NCBI RefSeq assembly: GCF_014926585.1
Contig: NZ_CP045422.1
Coordinates: forward strand, 930,001-994,000
Source of the DNA: Devosia beringensis
Lineage (GTDB): Bacteria > Pseudomonadota > Alphaproteobacteria > Rhizobiales > Devosiaceae
DNA length: 64,000 bases
Direction: 5' to 3'
Shown piece by piece: positions 25,316-34,066 of this stretch. A model generated the notes under the pieces. It was not told the origin of the DNA. It made no database searches and was given only the letters and a program-made list of their open reading frames with translations. How positions within the stretch are numbered: the first letter of the stretch is position 1; each line of letters begins with the position of its first letter. The position numbers and the translations under genes are program-made.

Positions 25316-26328
25316 CTAGAGCAATTCCGGCTCTCGTTGCAGGCTGATGCCGAAGCGGTGGCGTACCGTAGTGGCGACATGATCTGCCAGATCAAGAATG
25401 TCGCTGCAGGTTGCGCCGCCATGGTTGACCAATACCAGGGCATGTTGCTCCGACACGCCTGCACGGCCCCGTCGATAGCCCTTCAATCCGGCCTGTTCGA
25501 TCAGCCAGCCTGCGGACAGTTTCCAGCCGTCGGCCTGGCTGAAGGCAGGGGCGCCCGGGTTGGCAAGCATAAAGGCACGCCCCTCCGGGTCTGACACCAC
25601 GGGATTGTGGAAGAAGGACCCGGCATTGCCGCACCGACGCCAGTCGGGGAGCTTTCTGGCCCGCAGCCGAAGGACTTCCGCCATGATCTGTCCCGGATCA
25701 TCGGGATCGCCTATAGCAGACAGGTTGCCATAGGAAAGGTTCGGCGCGCCGGCCCTGCTGACCTTGAGCCGGACCCGGGTCACGACATAGCGCCCTTTCT
25801 CTTGCTTGAAGAGGCTCTGCCGATAGGCAAAACGGCAGGCGGGAGCCGCCAGTTCGACAAAAGCGCGGGTCGACCGGTCGAAAGCACGCAGCGACACGAA
25901 CTGATCGCTGAGCTCGACCCCGTAAGCGCCGATATTCTGGACCACGGCGGCGCCGACAGTGCCGGGAATGCCGGCCAGATTTTCCAGGCCCCAGAGACCC
26001 TGCCCTACCGTATGGGCGACCAGACGGTGCCAGCTTTCACCGGCGTGCCCTCGATAAGGGTGGCGCCAGTATCATCCTCGCTTTGCGCCAAACCGCGAGT
26101 CGCCATCATAGCCGTGATGCCCGCATAGTTCTCGCTCAGAATGACATTGCTGCCACCGCCCAGCAGCCGGACAGACAGCCCTGCCCGCTCCGCAATGGTG
26201 AACAGTGACGGGAGTTCGGCCTCATCGCGTACAGTGAGCGCATAGGCCGATCGAGCGTTCAGCCCAAAGGTATTGTGTCGCGTCAGGTCAAAATCCCGCG
26301 ACAGGTACTGGTGCATGGCGTCCAACAT
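25316..26328 (-). pseudogene. murB: murB, UDP-N-acetylmuramate dehydrogenase, frameshifted
   Basis: Two consecutive frames make one type II (E. coli-like, about 340 residue) MurB. The upstream frame holds TRHNTFGLNARSAY and LLGGGSNVILSENYAG (FAD site); the downstream frame holds GESWHRLV, GLENLAGIPGTVGAA, VQNIGAYGVEL, GNAGSFFHNPVVS and GWLIEQAGLKG. Two extra bases (AC on the coding strand at 26045-26046) separate them: removing them gives IEGAGESWHRL, exactly the family pattern. A sequencing error or a true inactivation are both possible. A second murB in the division cluster elsewhere would be expected if it is inactive. Confidence 0.85.
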
Positions 26329-26733
26329 TGAGCGATCCCATCGGCCGGACGGTCCGGCTCGAAGCGGAAAATGCGGCGCAGTAGATGTTAGCGGGCTTCC
26401 GCCAAAATGCGTAGCGCAGTCTTACGAAATACAACGTCGGCAGCATGGATCTGGTCCGATATTGCATCCCGTCGGCGGTCAAGACTCCGACGATATAGGG
26501 TCGTTGTCAGTTGCTCCCCGTGTTTAATGTCTCCCATTAATGCTCGGACGAGAAAAGCGTCCGGTCTGCCACCGGCCCCCATTATTGCCGTTGCCCGCGC
26601 CCTGATGAATGGCAGAAAGGGGGCCGAAAGCGGGATGTCCGCTTTCGGTGCTTGAGCATTGGATGCAGACTGTTTCTTTCAGCGCTGCAACAAACATTTG
26701 TGAGCCGCCTTGCCGCCGATACCACTGGCTTGA
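26329..26733. other. Gap between murB and the flavin locus
   Basis: No gene is supported. A 64-codon minus-strand frame (26388-26582) has atypical codon use and no recognised family. A strong hairpin lies at 26624-26648. Confidence 0.4.
26624..26648 (-). terminator. Terminator-like hairpin after the flavin operon
   Basis: CCGAAAGCGG and CCGCTTTCGG pair perfectly over 10 bp with a 5-base loop. On the minus strand it is followed by CCCCCTTTCT, a weak T tract, about 85 bases after the stop of the small acidic protein gene. Confidence 0.55.
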
Positions 26734-27042
26734 TCAGTCGCGATCATCGTCGCCGCCGCGGTGACCATGGTTGTCATCGTCATCGTCTTCGTCCTCGCCA
26801 TATTGTGTCGGCGCCATCATGTTGGCGGCGGCAAGATCGGCCTCGGTGCACAGCACCGTGCCCGTCACGCGACCGCCCGGTAGCATGAACGTGCCCTCGG
26901 TCTGGCTGCCGATACCGGCCGTCTGGCAGTGGCTGTAGATGAGATCAGGCGTGAGCTGCGCCCGGATATCGCCTGCCATGGCAGGCAGGGCTGTGCACAG
27001 GCTGCACAGGGCGACGGCAATTCGGATGCTTGATGTGTTCAT
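26734..27042 (-). CDS. Small secreted protein with acidic/His-rich tail
   Basis: A 102-residue protein: signal peptide (residues 1-24, ending AMA), a short domain with two cysteines (HCQTAG and TVLCTEAD), and a tail of about 20 residues rich in Asp, Glu and His (EDEDDDDDNHGHRGG). Start ATG 27042 with AAGGAG upstream, one base after the stop of apbE, so it is in the flavin operon. The tail looks able to bind divalent or ferric metal; that is an inference from composition. No family recognised. Confidence 0.75.
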   Translation of the reverse strand: MNTSSIRIAVALCSLCTALPAMAGDIRAQLTPDLIYSHCQTAGIGSQTEGTFMLPGGRVTGTVLCTEADLAAANMMAPTQYGEDEDDDDDNHGHRGGDDDRD

Positions 27043-27043
27043 T

Positions 27044-28036
27044 TCAGTTCTCCTTGGTGGTGTTGGATGGTGTGATCGGGTCTGAAGCCGCAATGGGGAC
27101 CCGGTCGATGAACAGGGCCTCCATGCCGTGCCGGCTGGCGAGTTCGGCGCCGGTTCTCGGGCCAAGCACCAGCAGGGCGGTTGCCCAAGCGTCCGCTGCC
27201 ATGCAGGTCTCGGCCATGACGGTGACAGCCGCCGGGCCATCCGCCAGCGGCGCGCAACGGCGCGGGTCCATGGTATGGCCGTAGCGGATGCCGTCGCGCT
27301 CGACGAAGTGCCGGTAGTTGCCGGACGTGGCCACGGCGCCCTCGCTCAGCTCGAGCACGCCTTCCACCGCGCGATGCCCGGTTTCAGGTTTTTCGACGGC
27401 CACGCGCCAGGGCGAGCCGTCAGGCTTGCCACCCGCAGCACGCAATTCGCCATCGATCGAGACGAGAAAGTGAGCAATGCCGTGCGCTCGCAACGCGCGG
27501 GCCAGTTCGTCGACGCCAAAGCCCTTGGCAATGCCGGAAAGGTCGAGCGTCACCGCGGCGAACTTGCGGACCCGCTGTTGAGCGTGGTCGAGTTCGAGGC
27601 AGAGATGGGCCGGGAACCGTGCAGCTATATCCGCAGCGGCCAGAGGCGTCTGGTCGCTGCCGGCGGCCTGGCTGCCAAAGCCCCAGGCGGCCACCAGGTC
27701 GCCCACGCCGATATCGAAGGCGCCATCGGACTGAAGGCCGATCTCCAGCGCTGCCGCCAGCACCGTAAAGAGCTCCCTGGGCACCTTGCACCAGATTCCG
27801 GTCGGGGCGCGGTTGAGCTGCATCAGCGCCGAATCCGGTTTCCAGGTCGACATCTGGGCATCGACCGCATCGACTGCCGCCTGCAGATCGCGGCTCAGTC
27901 CGGATCGGTCATCGACCCCGCACGCGTAGAATACGGCCGAGTAGCGCGTCCCCATGGTGGCGCCGCTGACCACCTGCCGCGTAAGCGCCAAGGTCATCAA
28001 GCCGGGCTGCGACCGTTCGCTGCGTTCAATAGGCAT
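27044..28036 (-). CDS. apbE: ApbE, FAD:protein FMN transferase
   Basis: About 330 residues. Family motifs: GATMGTRY near the start, DAQMSTWKPDSALMQLN, the nucleotide site DLSGIAKGFGVDELARAL, VSIDGELRAAGGKPDG, and SGNYRHF with GHTMDPR near the end. ApbE transfers FMN from FAD to a Thr in exported proteins; the DUF2271 product of this operon contains such a site. No clear signal peptide is present with the start at 28036 (which overlaps the reductase gene by 11 bases); the internal ATG at 27997 is an alternative. Coupling to the reductase implies a joint role. Confidence 0.93.
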   Translation of the reverse strand: MPIERSERSQPGLMTLALTRQVVSGATMGTRYSAVFYACGVDDRSGLSRDLQAAVDAVDAQMSTWKPDSALMQLNRAPTGIWCKVPRELFTVLAAALEIGLQSDGAFDIGVGDLVAAWGFGSQAAGSDQTPLAAADIAARFPAHLCLELDHAQQRVRKFAAVTLDLSGIAKGFGVDELARALRAHGIAHFLVSIDGELRAAGGKPDGSPWRVAVEKPETGHRAVEGVLELSEGAVATSGNYRHFVERDGIRYGHTMDPRRCAPLADGPAAVTVMAETCMAADAWATALLVLGPRTGAELASRHGMEALFIDRVPIAASDPITPSNTTKEN

Positions 28037-30218
28037 CTTCAAGGTACAGTCCCTTCTGCTTGAGGCCATCCACGCTGAGGCCCAGCGGCGCCAGGCAGGT
28101 CTCGATCGCCGCGCGCACGCCATTGGCCATGTCACGCCCGCCGCAGACCATGATCTGCGCGCCCTGGCTGACCAGGCGGCGCACGGAATCGGCCTCGTCC
28201 ATCACCAGATCCTGCACATAGCCGCCGCCCATGACGCGGGAGAAGCGGGTGTTGAGCGAGGTCAGGCGACCCTCGTCCAGCGCGGTCTGCAGGTCGTCGC
28301 GATAGAGAAAATCCGATGCCGGATCGCGGCCGCCAAAGAACAGATGCACGGGACGGCGATGGCGGTTGTGGCGGACAAAGCCGGCCAGCGGCGCCACCCC
28401 GGCGCCCGCGCCGATCAGGATCAGCGGCCGGCGCCCGGCCCTTGGCCGGAAGTCCGGATTGGGGCGGATGAAGCTGTCGATCGTCTCGCCCGGCACGAGC
28501 GAATGCAGGAATGCCGAGCACAGCCCGCCCGACTGCTTGCGCACGCAGATTTCCAGCATGCCGTCCCGTGAGGCCGAAGCCAGCGAATAGTAGCGCGGGG
28601 CGTCGGCGCCGGGCGGGACGATACCGACCAGGTCACCAGCCTCGAAACGCGGCAGCCGGGGGCCGAACCAGCCGCCATGCGACGGCGTCGCCGCAAATTT
28701 GAGCACGGCGACCGGCGCCTGCACCTCCATGCCGTAAAGCACGCGCTCCACCAGCACGAGTTTGCTGGTGGCTGGACGCGCCGCGACGTGGTTCAGCACC
28801 AGGGGCAGGCCCAGCTGCGCGCCGAGGCTCTTGCCCCAGGCCGCGAAGTGCCCGGCCGACTGCCGGTCGACACTGCCCAGGGGCAGCATGCGAGGCAGGC
28901 CCTTGGCCGCTAGCGCCGCGTCGACCCGGGCCGCAAAGCCGCAGAACTGGGCAAAGCTCTGGTCGCCAAAGCCGAGCACGGCAAAGCCGGGCGCCGAAGC
29001 GAAGCGCTCGAGCTTGGCGAGGAACTGGCGGGCCGAGGCCGGCGCCGTGCCGTCACCATAGCTGGCGGCCAGCACCAGCAGCCGGGATGCATGGGGATAG
29101 CTGCGCCTCAGCTCGTTCATGGCAGCGACATGCACGCGCTGGCCCTCTAGCCGCAGGGCGTCCCGCAGCGTGGCGGCAAAGCCCCAGCTGCTGCCGCCTT
29201 CGCTGCCCACCAGGATGACGGTATCGGCGTCGCGCCAGGAGACATTGCCGGCAATGCGCGGCGTGTTGCGGCGACGCGTCCACCAGATGATGGTGCCGGT
29301 CACCGCCAGCAGCGGGACACTGAGCGCGCCCAGCCCCACCAGCAGCGCAATCATGGGCGCGCCTTGCCCGGTATGCAGCAGGTAGATGAATTCATAGGCC
29401 CGCTGCCAGGCATCATTGGGGGTGAAGGACAGCATGGCGCCTGTGCCCTGGTCCACAAAGCCCTGGCCGGCCTTTGTGGTGACGGTGAAGACGTCCGTGG
29501 CATCGCCCATTGCCGGGAAGGTCAGTTCGCGCAGATCGGTCAGGGGAATGGCGGCAAGCGCCTCAAGCGAGGCAATGGGCGCCACGCTGTCGCCGGCGCT
29601 GGCCGGCGAAAATGCGAACATCGCGCCGGCGTTTTCCGGCACCAGCGCGAAATTGACCGCCGACATATAGACCCCGGTCAGCGACGTCAGCAGCAGCACG
29701 GCAACGCCGATACGGGCCAGATCGGTATGCAGCCGCTGCGAGCCGGTGCCGCGCGATGGGGTCAGCAGCTTGCGCCAGCCGCCCATCTTGCCGACCAGCA
29801 GCAGCATGCCGCTGATGGCCAGCGCCAGGATGACCAGCGCCGCGACCCCGGCCGCGCCGTGCCCGACATTGCCCAGCATGAAGGAGCGATGCAGGTCGGT
29901 GATGAAGCTGAAAAGGGCCGAGGGCGCATAGGCGCCGGCTGCCGCGCCGGTCTGGGGATCAACAAGCACAGCGCCGCGCACCCCGTTCTCGGCCGTATAG
30001 GCAACAAGCTGCCCCGACGCCGATCGCACCAGCCGCTCCACACCCGGCAGATCCGCGGCCACGCGGTCAGCCAGCGCCGCCACGGTAACGCTGCTGTCCG
30101 CCGCCATCGTCGTCGCGGCATCAGCGAGCGGCTGCAGCGACAGCACGAAGCCGGTTGTCGCCATGAAGATGATCAGCAGGCCGCCAAACAGGCCGGCCAG
30201 GGAGTGAAAGCTGCGCAT
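28026..30218 (-). CDS. PepSY membrane-flavodoxin-FNR fusion reductase
   Basis: A 730-residue fusion. Residues 1-340 are a PepSY-associated membrane part with four helices (near 8-28, 125-145, 168-190, 295-318); about 350-490 is flavodoxin-like (VILVGSEGGSSWGFAATLRD, ASYGDGTAPASARQFL, GFGDQSFAQFCG); 500-730 is a ferredoxin-NADP-reductase module with the FAD motif RYYSLAS and NADP site LILIGAGAGVAPLAGF. It should move electrons from cytoplasmic NAD(P)H through FAD and FMN across the membrane. The neighbours ApbE and DUF2271 give the likely periplasmic acceptor. Confidence 0.9.
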   Translation of the reverse strand: MRSFHSLAGLFGGLLIIFMATTGFVLSLQPLADAATTMAADSSVTVAALADRVAADLPGVERLVRSASGQLVAYTAENGVRGAVLVDPQTGAAAGAYAPSALFSFITDLHRSFMLGNVGHGAAGVAALVILALAISGMLLLVGKMGGWRKLLTPSRGTGSQRLHTDLARIGVAVLLLTSLTGVYMSAVNFALVPENAGAMFAFSPASAGDSVAPIASLEALAAIPLTDLRELTFPAMGDATDVFTVTTKAGQGFVDQGTGAMLSFTPNDAWQRAYEFIYLLHTGQGAPMIALLVGLGALSVPLLAVTGTIIWWTRRRNTPRIAGNVSWRDADTVILVGSEGGSSWGFAATLRDALRLEGQRVHVAAMNELRRSYPHASRLLVLAASYGDGTAPASARQFLAKLERFASAPGFAVLGFGDQSFAQFCGFAARVDAALAAKGLPRMLPLGSVDRQSAGHFAAWGKSLGAQLGLPLVLNHVAARPATSKLVLVERVLYGMEVQAPVAVLKFAATPSHGGWFGPRLPRFEAGDLVGIVPPGADAPRYYSLASASRDGMLEICVRKQSGGLCSAFLHSLVPGETIDSFIRPNPDFRPRAGRRPLILIGAGAGVAPLAGFVRHNRHRRPVHLFFGGRDPASDFLYRDDLQTALDEGRLTSLNTRFSRVMGGGYVQDLVMDEADSVRRLVSQGAQIMVCGGRDMANGVRAAIETCLAPLGLSVDGLKQKGLYLEDAY

Positions 30219-30229
30219 GGACCTGCTCG

Positions 30230-30697
30230 CTAGAGACCGAGGGAGATAGTGTTGACATAGCCCGTGCCGCTCACCGTGACGGGCGTGGACGTGAGGTCGA
30301 TCACGGCGTCGTCGGCATATTGGCCGCCATTCTCGACGGCGCTGTCGACGCGGATCTGATAGCCGGCATCGAGCAGGGTATCGGCCAGATTGGCATGCAC
30401 GGTCAGCGTCTCGCCGCTGCCGACGCTGGCGCCGGTAATACCATCGAGATTGAGCGATCCGCCGCTCGATACCGCCCGGGCCCAGCCGCGCAGGTCGCCG
30501 TAATATTTGCTCTTCTGACCAGAAACCCAGAGTGTGGAATTATAGCTGCCGTCCGGATTGGTGAGATAGACCGCCAGATAGGCCGCGTGACCGGCATATT
30601 GCACGAGGCTCGTCTGGATGCTGACATCCCGGGCCATGGCCACGCTGGGGGCGCTGAGCGCTGTAGCCAGCATCAATAAGGCGGCGAGTTTCTTCAT
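30230..30697 (-). CDS. DUF2271 periplasmic protein with FMN-attachment motif
   Basis: A 155-residue exported protein (signal peptide 1-22, ending AMA) with a beta-rich DUF2271 domain (WVSGQKSKYYGDLRGWARAV). Residues 85-91 read DGITGAS, matching the [DN]xx[ST]GA[ST] consensus for ApbE flavinylation, so Thr88 is the predicted FMN attachment site. It starts the operon, 11 bases before the fusion reductase gene, and is divergent from the two-component system. Role inferred: soluble or tethered flavin electron carrier in the periplasm. Confidence 0.85.
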   Translation of the reverse strand: MKKLAALLMLATALSAPSVAMARDVSIQTSLVQYAGHAAYLAVYLTNPDGSYNSTLWVSGQKSKYYGDLRGWARAVSSGGSLNLDGITGASVGSGETLTVHANLADTLLDAGYQIRVDSAVENGGQYADDAVIDLTSTPVTVSGTGYVNTISLGL

Positions 30698-30831
30698 GGT
30701 CGAGGCTCCTGATCGCGATGTCGTTGCGCAGCTTTGACCATGGCAAGCTGACAGCAGACTGAAGCAGCAAAGGTTTCTTGTTCAGCCTGGTGTAAGCTTG
30801 GCGCGGTAGTCGGTCCTCGGGGAGCCCAGAC

Positions 30832-31488
30832 ATGCGTGTGCTGTTGATCGAAGACGACCATGTGCTGGGCGCCGCCATCCGCGACCATGTGCTCGCCGCC
30901 GGCCACGCGGTTGACTGGATGCAACGCCTCGACGATGCCCGCCTGGCTTTGGCCAGCGTGCCCTATGAGCTGGTGCTGCTCGATCTCAACCTGCCCGACG
31001 GCCGCGGACTCGATCTGCTCAAGCAGTTGCGTGCCGCCGGCAATGCCGTTCCCGTCATCATCACCACGGCGCAGGACCAGGTCGCCATCCGCATCGAGGG
31101 CCTCAATTCCGGCGCCGACGACTATCTCGTCAAGCCGTTCGACCTCGCCGAAATGGGCGCCCGTATCGCCGCCGTGGCCCGTCGCTATGGCGGCAATCCG
31201 ACCCCCGAAATCACCACGGCAGGCGTGACCGTGGATCTAGGCCGGCGCATTGCCAGCGTTGATGGCGCCCATGCCAGCCTCACCGCCCGCGAATGGGCCG
31301 TGCTCGAACGCCTGCTGGCGCGCCGCGGCGGCATCGTTACCAAGTCCGAGATCGAGGATTCGCTCTATGCCTTCGGCGCCGAGGTGGAGAGTAATGCGGT
31401 CGAAGTCTATGTCAGCCGGCTGCGCAAGAAGCTCGGGCGGGAATTCGTCCAGACCATTCGTGGCCTCGGTTACCAGGTGAAGGCATGA
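30832..31488 (+). CDS. OmpR-family response regulator of the flavin locus
   Basis: A 218-residue regulator: receiver domain 1-115 with phospho-acceptor Asp51 (VLLDLNLPDG), conserved Lys in VKPFDLAEM, and C-terminal winged helix with the usual ending LGREFVQTIRGLGYQVKA. It starts the operon running away from DUF2271, and its stop overlaps the kinase start by 4 bases. Divergent placement suggests that it controls the flavin operon across the 134-base gap. Confidence 0.93.
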   Translation: MRVLLIEDDHVLGAAIRDHVLAAGHAVDWMQRLDDARLALASVPYELVLLDLNLPDGRGLDLLKQLRAAGNAVPVIITTAQDQVAIRIEGLNSGADDYLVKPFDLAEMGARIAAVARRYGGNPTPEITTAGVTVDLGRRIASVDGAHASLTAREWAVLERLLARRGGIVTKSEIEDSLYAFGAEVESNAVEVYVSRLRKKLGREFVQTIRGLGYQVKA

Positions 31489-32909
31489 AGCGGCGCCCCT
31501 CCATTGCCCTGCGCCTGGCGCTTGGCCTGACCACCGGCATGGCCCTGCTGTGGATCGGCGCCGCGGCCATTTCGGTCAGCGTCATGCAGCATGAGCTCAA
31601 CGAAGCCTATGACGACAGTCTGGAGCAGAGCGCCCAGCGCCTGCTGCCGCTGGCTGTGCACGACCTGCGCGAGCGGGGCGATGGCGGGCGGCTGATCGTC
31701 GGCGCCGATGCTGAGGGGGGCGATGACGACGACGGGCCCGCCCGGCCGGTGCCGCACGATTCAAGCTTCACCTACGTCGTGTTCGACAGCCTGGGCGATA
31801 TCGTTCTGCGCGATCAGCACGCGGCCGACGTGGCCCTGCCGTCAGACTTGCCTGACGGCTTCGCCGACATGGATGGGCAGCGGATTTTTGGCCTGACCGA
31901 TCGCACCGGCTTTTCCATCCTCATCGTGGAAACCAGCGACCGGCGCCTGAACGGGCTGATGGACGCCATCTCGGCTCTCGGCTTCCCGCTGCTCGCTTTG
32001 CTGCCGCTGATGGCCGGTGGTGTCTGGCTGGCCATGCGCCTGGCGCTCCGGCCGCTGGAGGCTCTGCGCCGCGATATTGCCAAGCGCGACAGCAAGAATC
32101 TGGAGCCCCTGCTGTCGGATGGTCATCCCGCCGAGCTGGCGCCGATCGCCGAGGCCGTCGGTGCCCTGATGTCGCGGCTCAAGTCGGCTCTCGATGCCGA
32201 GCGCTCCTTTGCAGCGCGCAGCGCCCATGAATTGCGCACGCCGATTGCCGGCGCGCTGGCGCAGACCCAGCAACTGGCTGCCGAACTCGGCAACGGCCCG
32301 GGCGCGGCGCGGCTGGCCGATATCGAGGCCGCGCTGAAAAAGCTCGCCAAGCTGTCGGAAAAACTGCTGCAGCTCGCCCGCGTCGAGGCGGGCTTTGCCC
32401 GGTCCGACCGGGAGGCGGACCTGTTGCCGGTGCTCAACATGGTGGTGCATGATTTCAACGCCAGCACGCTCTGGCACGACCGCGTGCATGTCGACGCCGC
32501 CGCCGGCAGCCTGGTTGCGGCCATCGATCCCGATGCCTTTGCCATCGCCTTGCGCAATCTGGTCGAAAACGCCCTCAAGCATGGCGCGGCGGGCCAGCCA
32601 GTCCAAGTCATTGTTGCCGACCCCGGCGCGGTGCGGGTCATCAATCAGGGTAGCCTGGTCGGAGCGGCCGATCTGGCACGCCTGGGTCAGCCTTTCGCCC
32701 GTGGCGACACGGCGGCCGATGGCAGCGGCCTTGGCCTTTCAATTGCCCGCACCATTCTTGAACAGGCCGGCGGCAGCCTCGCCCTGCATTCCCCGCCCTC
32801 CGGCACCGTGGATGGCTTTGAGGCCGTAATGGTGCTGCCCAAAGGCGATAGTCAACAGATCAACCATGGCGCCTTCCAACCAGGCGCCGCTCCCAAGGTA
32901 AAAGCATGA
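31485..32909 (+). CDS. Sensor histidine kinase with acidic periplasmic loop
   Basis: A 474-residue kinase: TM1 about 12-34, periplasmic sensor about 35-162, TM2 163-187, HAMP-like region, His248 in RSAHELRTPIA, ATPase domain with NLVENALKHG and GSGLGLSIA. The sensor contains EGGDDDDGPARPVPHD, an acidic patch (80-83) like those that sense iron or other cations in PmrB-type kinases. The secreted tail encoded at 26734 has similar composition. Its 3' end overlaps the VIT transporter gene by 4 bases, so all three genes form one unit. Signal identity is inferred. Confidence 0.92.
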   Translation: MKRRPSIALRLALGLTTGMALLWIGAAAISVSVMQHELNEAYDDSLEQSAQRLLPLAVHDLRERGDGGRLIVGADAEGGDDDDGPARPVPHDSSFTYVVFDSLGDIVLRDQHAADVALPSDLPDGFADMDGQRIFGLTDRTGFSILIVETSDRRLNGLMDAISALGFPLLALLPLMAGGVWLAMRLALRPLEALRRDIAKRDSKNLEPLLSDGHPAELAPIAEAVGALMSRLKSALDAERSFAARSAHELRTPIAGALAQTQQLAAELGNGPGAARLADIEAALKKLAKLSEKLLQLARVEAGFARSDREADLLPVLNMVVHDFNASTLWHDRVHVDAAAGSLVAAIDPDAFAIALRNLVENALKHGAAGQPVQVIVADPGAVRVINQGSLVGAADLARLGQPFARGDTAADGSGLGLSIARTILEQAGGSLALHSPPSGTVDGFEAVMVLPKGDSQQINHGAFQPGAAPKVKA

Positions 32910-33613
32910 CCCTGTCCTACAAGTCTGCCCATGAAGAAGTCCATTTCATCAACCGCGCCGGCTGGTTGCGGGCCGCCGTGCTGGGGGCCAATGATGGCAT
33001 CGTCTCGGTGTCCTCGCTGATCGTCGGCGTCGCAGCGGCCGATCCCAGCCCCGGTGCAGTGTTGATCGCCGGCGTGGCCGGGCTGGCCGCCGGGGCGATG
33101 TCCATGGCGGCGGGCGAATATGTCTCGGTCAGTTCGCAATCCGATATCGAGAGCGCCGACATTTCCCGCGAAAAACAGGCGCTGATCGACACGCCGGCCG
33201 AGGAAGAGGCTGAACTCGCCTCGATCTATGCGTCGCGCGGCCTGTCGCCGGCCACCGCGGCGCTGGTCGCCCGGGAAATGACCGAAAGCGACGCCCTGGG
33301 CGCCCATGTCCGGGACGAACTGGGCCTGTCGGAAGTCCACAGCGCCAACCCGCTGCAGGCGGCATTGGCCTCGGGGCTGACCTTTACCATCGCTGCGGCG
33401 CTGCCAGTAATCGCGGCCGTACTGGCGCCGACGGGCACGACCATTCCTGTTGTGGTCGTCACCACCCTGATCTGCCTAGCGGGCCTGGGCGCGCTGGGTG
33501 CCCAGGCCGGTGGTGCCCCACTGTTGCGCCCCACCGCACGCGTTCTGTTCTGGGGGGCGGCCGCCATGGCGGTTACCGCACTGATCGGCCGTCTGTTCGG
33601 CGTCAGCGTCTAG
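32906..33613 (+). CDS. VIT/CCC1-family metal transporter
   Basis: A 235-residue membrane protein: helix 1 begins LRAAVLGANDGIVSVSSLIVG, followed by GAMSMAAGEYVSVSSQSD, then a cytosolic acidic segment (IDTPAEEEAELASIYASRG) and three more helices. These are features of VIT1/CCC1 transporters that export iron or manganese from the cytoplasm. Start ATG 32906 overlaps the kinase stop. Co-expression with a sensor kinase that has an acidic loop supports metal-responsive control. Confidence 0.9.
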   Translation: MTLSYKSAHEEVHFINRAGWLRAAVLGANDGIVSVSSLIVGVAAADPSPGAVLIAGVAGLAAGAMSMAAGEYVSVSSQSDIESADISREKQALIDTPAEEEAELASIYASRGLSPATAALVAREMTESDALGAHVRDELGLSEVHSANPLQAALASGLTFTIAAALPVIAAVLAPTGTTIPVVVVTTLICLAGLGALGAQAGGAPLLRPTARVLFWGAAAMAVTALIGRLFGVSV

Positions 33614-34066
33614 CTGGGGCTTGGCGCGAAAGAGGCAACCCAAGCCGATGCGCATGCGCAGCAATTTCGTCACTGGATTTCTTCCAAGTCCGCTTCTCTA
33701 GGCAAAAAGCATTCGCCACCGTCCGCTATTGGACGTCCCACGAAGCAAGCTGAGCGACCGATTTGGGGCGCGGTTCTGATCGGCCGCTGTCGGCCCATGA
33801 GCTCAAAGCTGTGTCGCGTGGTCGTGGCGGTCTCGAGGTCTAGCGACCTCGATATCTCCCGAGCATCTGCACAAATTCTGCAAGCGGGGCGGTCAGTTTC
33901 GGCGGCATGCGCAGATCTGATCGTCCATCGTTGAAATCCGCCTCGCAGCTTCCCAGCAGCATTGTCAACAATGGCTGGTGGTTGGTGGCCGACCTCCCGA
34001 TCCCATGCAAGCCGGAGCGACGGCGATCAGGCTGCGCCTTTCTCGTCATCGATGGAGGCAAGCCCA
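33614..34066. other. Gap between VIT gene and DUF4173 gene
   Basis: Contains a perfect hairpin (TCGAGGTC/GACCTCGA, 33833-33852). A minus-strand frame (33840-34082) was considered and not supported. No RNA gene recognised. Confidence 0.4.
33833..33852. repeat. Short perfect inverted repeat
   Basis: Eight-base arms TCGAGGTC and GACCTCGA with a TAGC loop. No T run follows, so it is either an operator-like palindrome or a weak structural element. Confidence 0.4.

Noticed and set aside
26388-26582. Small minus-strand frame between murB and the flavin locus
   Set aside because: Atypical codon use, no ribosome site or relatives recognised; kept only as part of the gap description.
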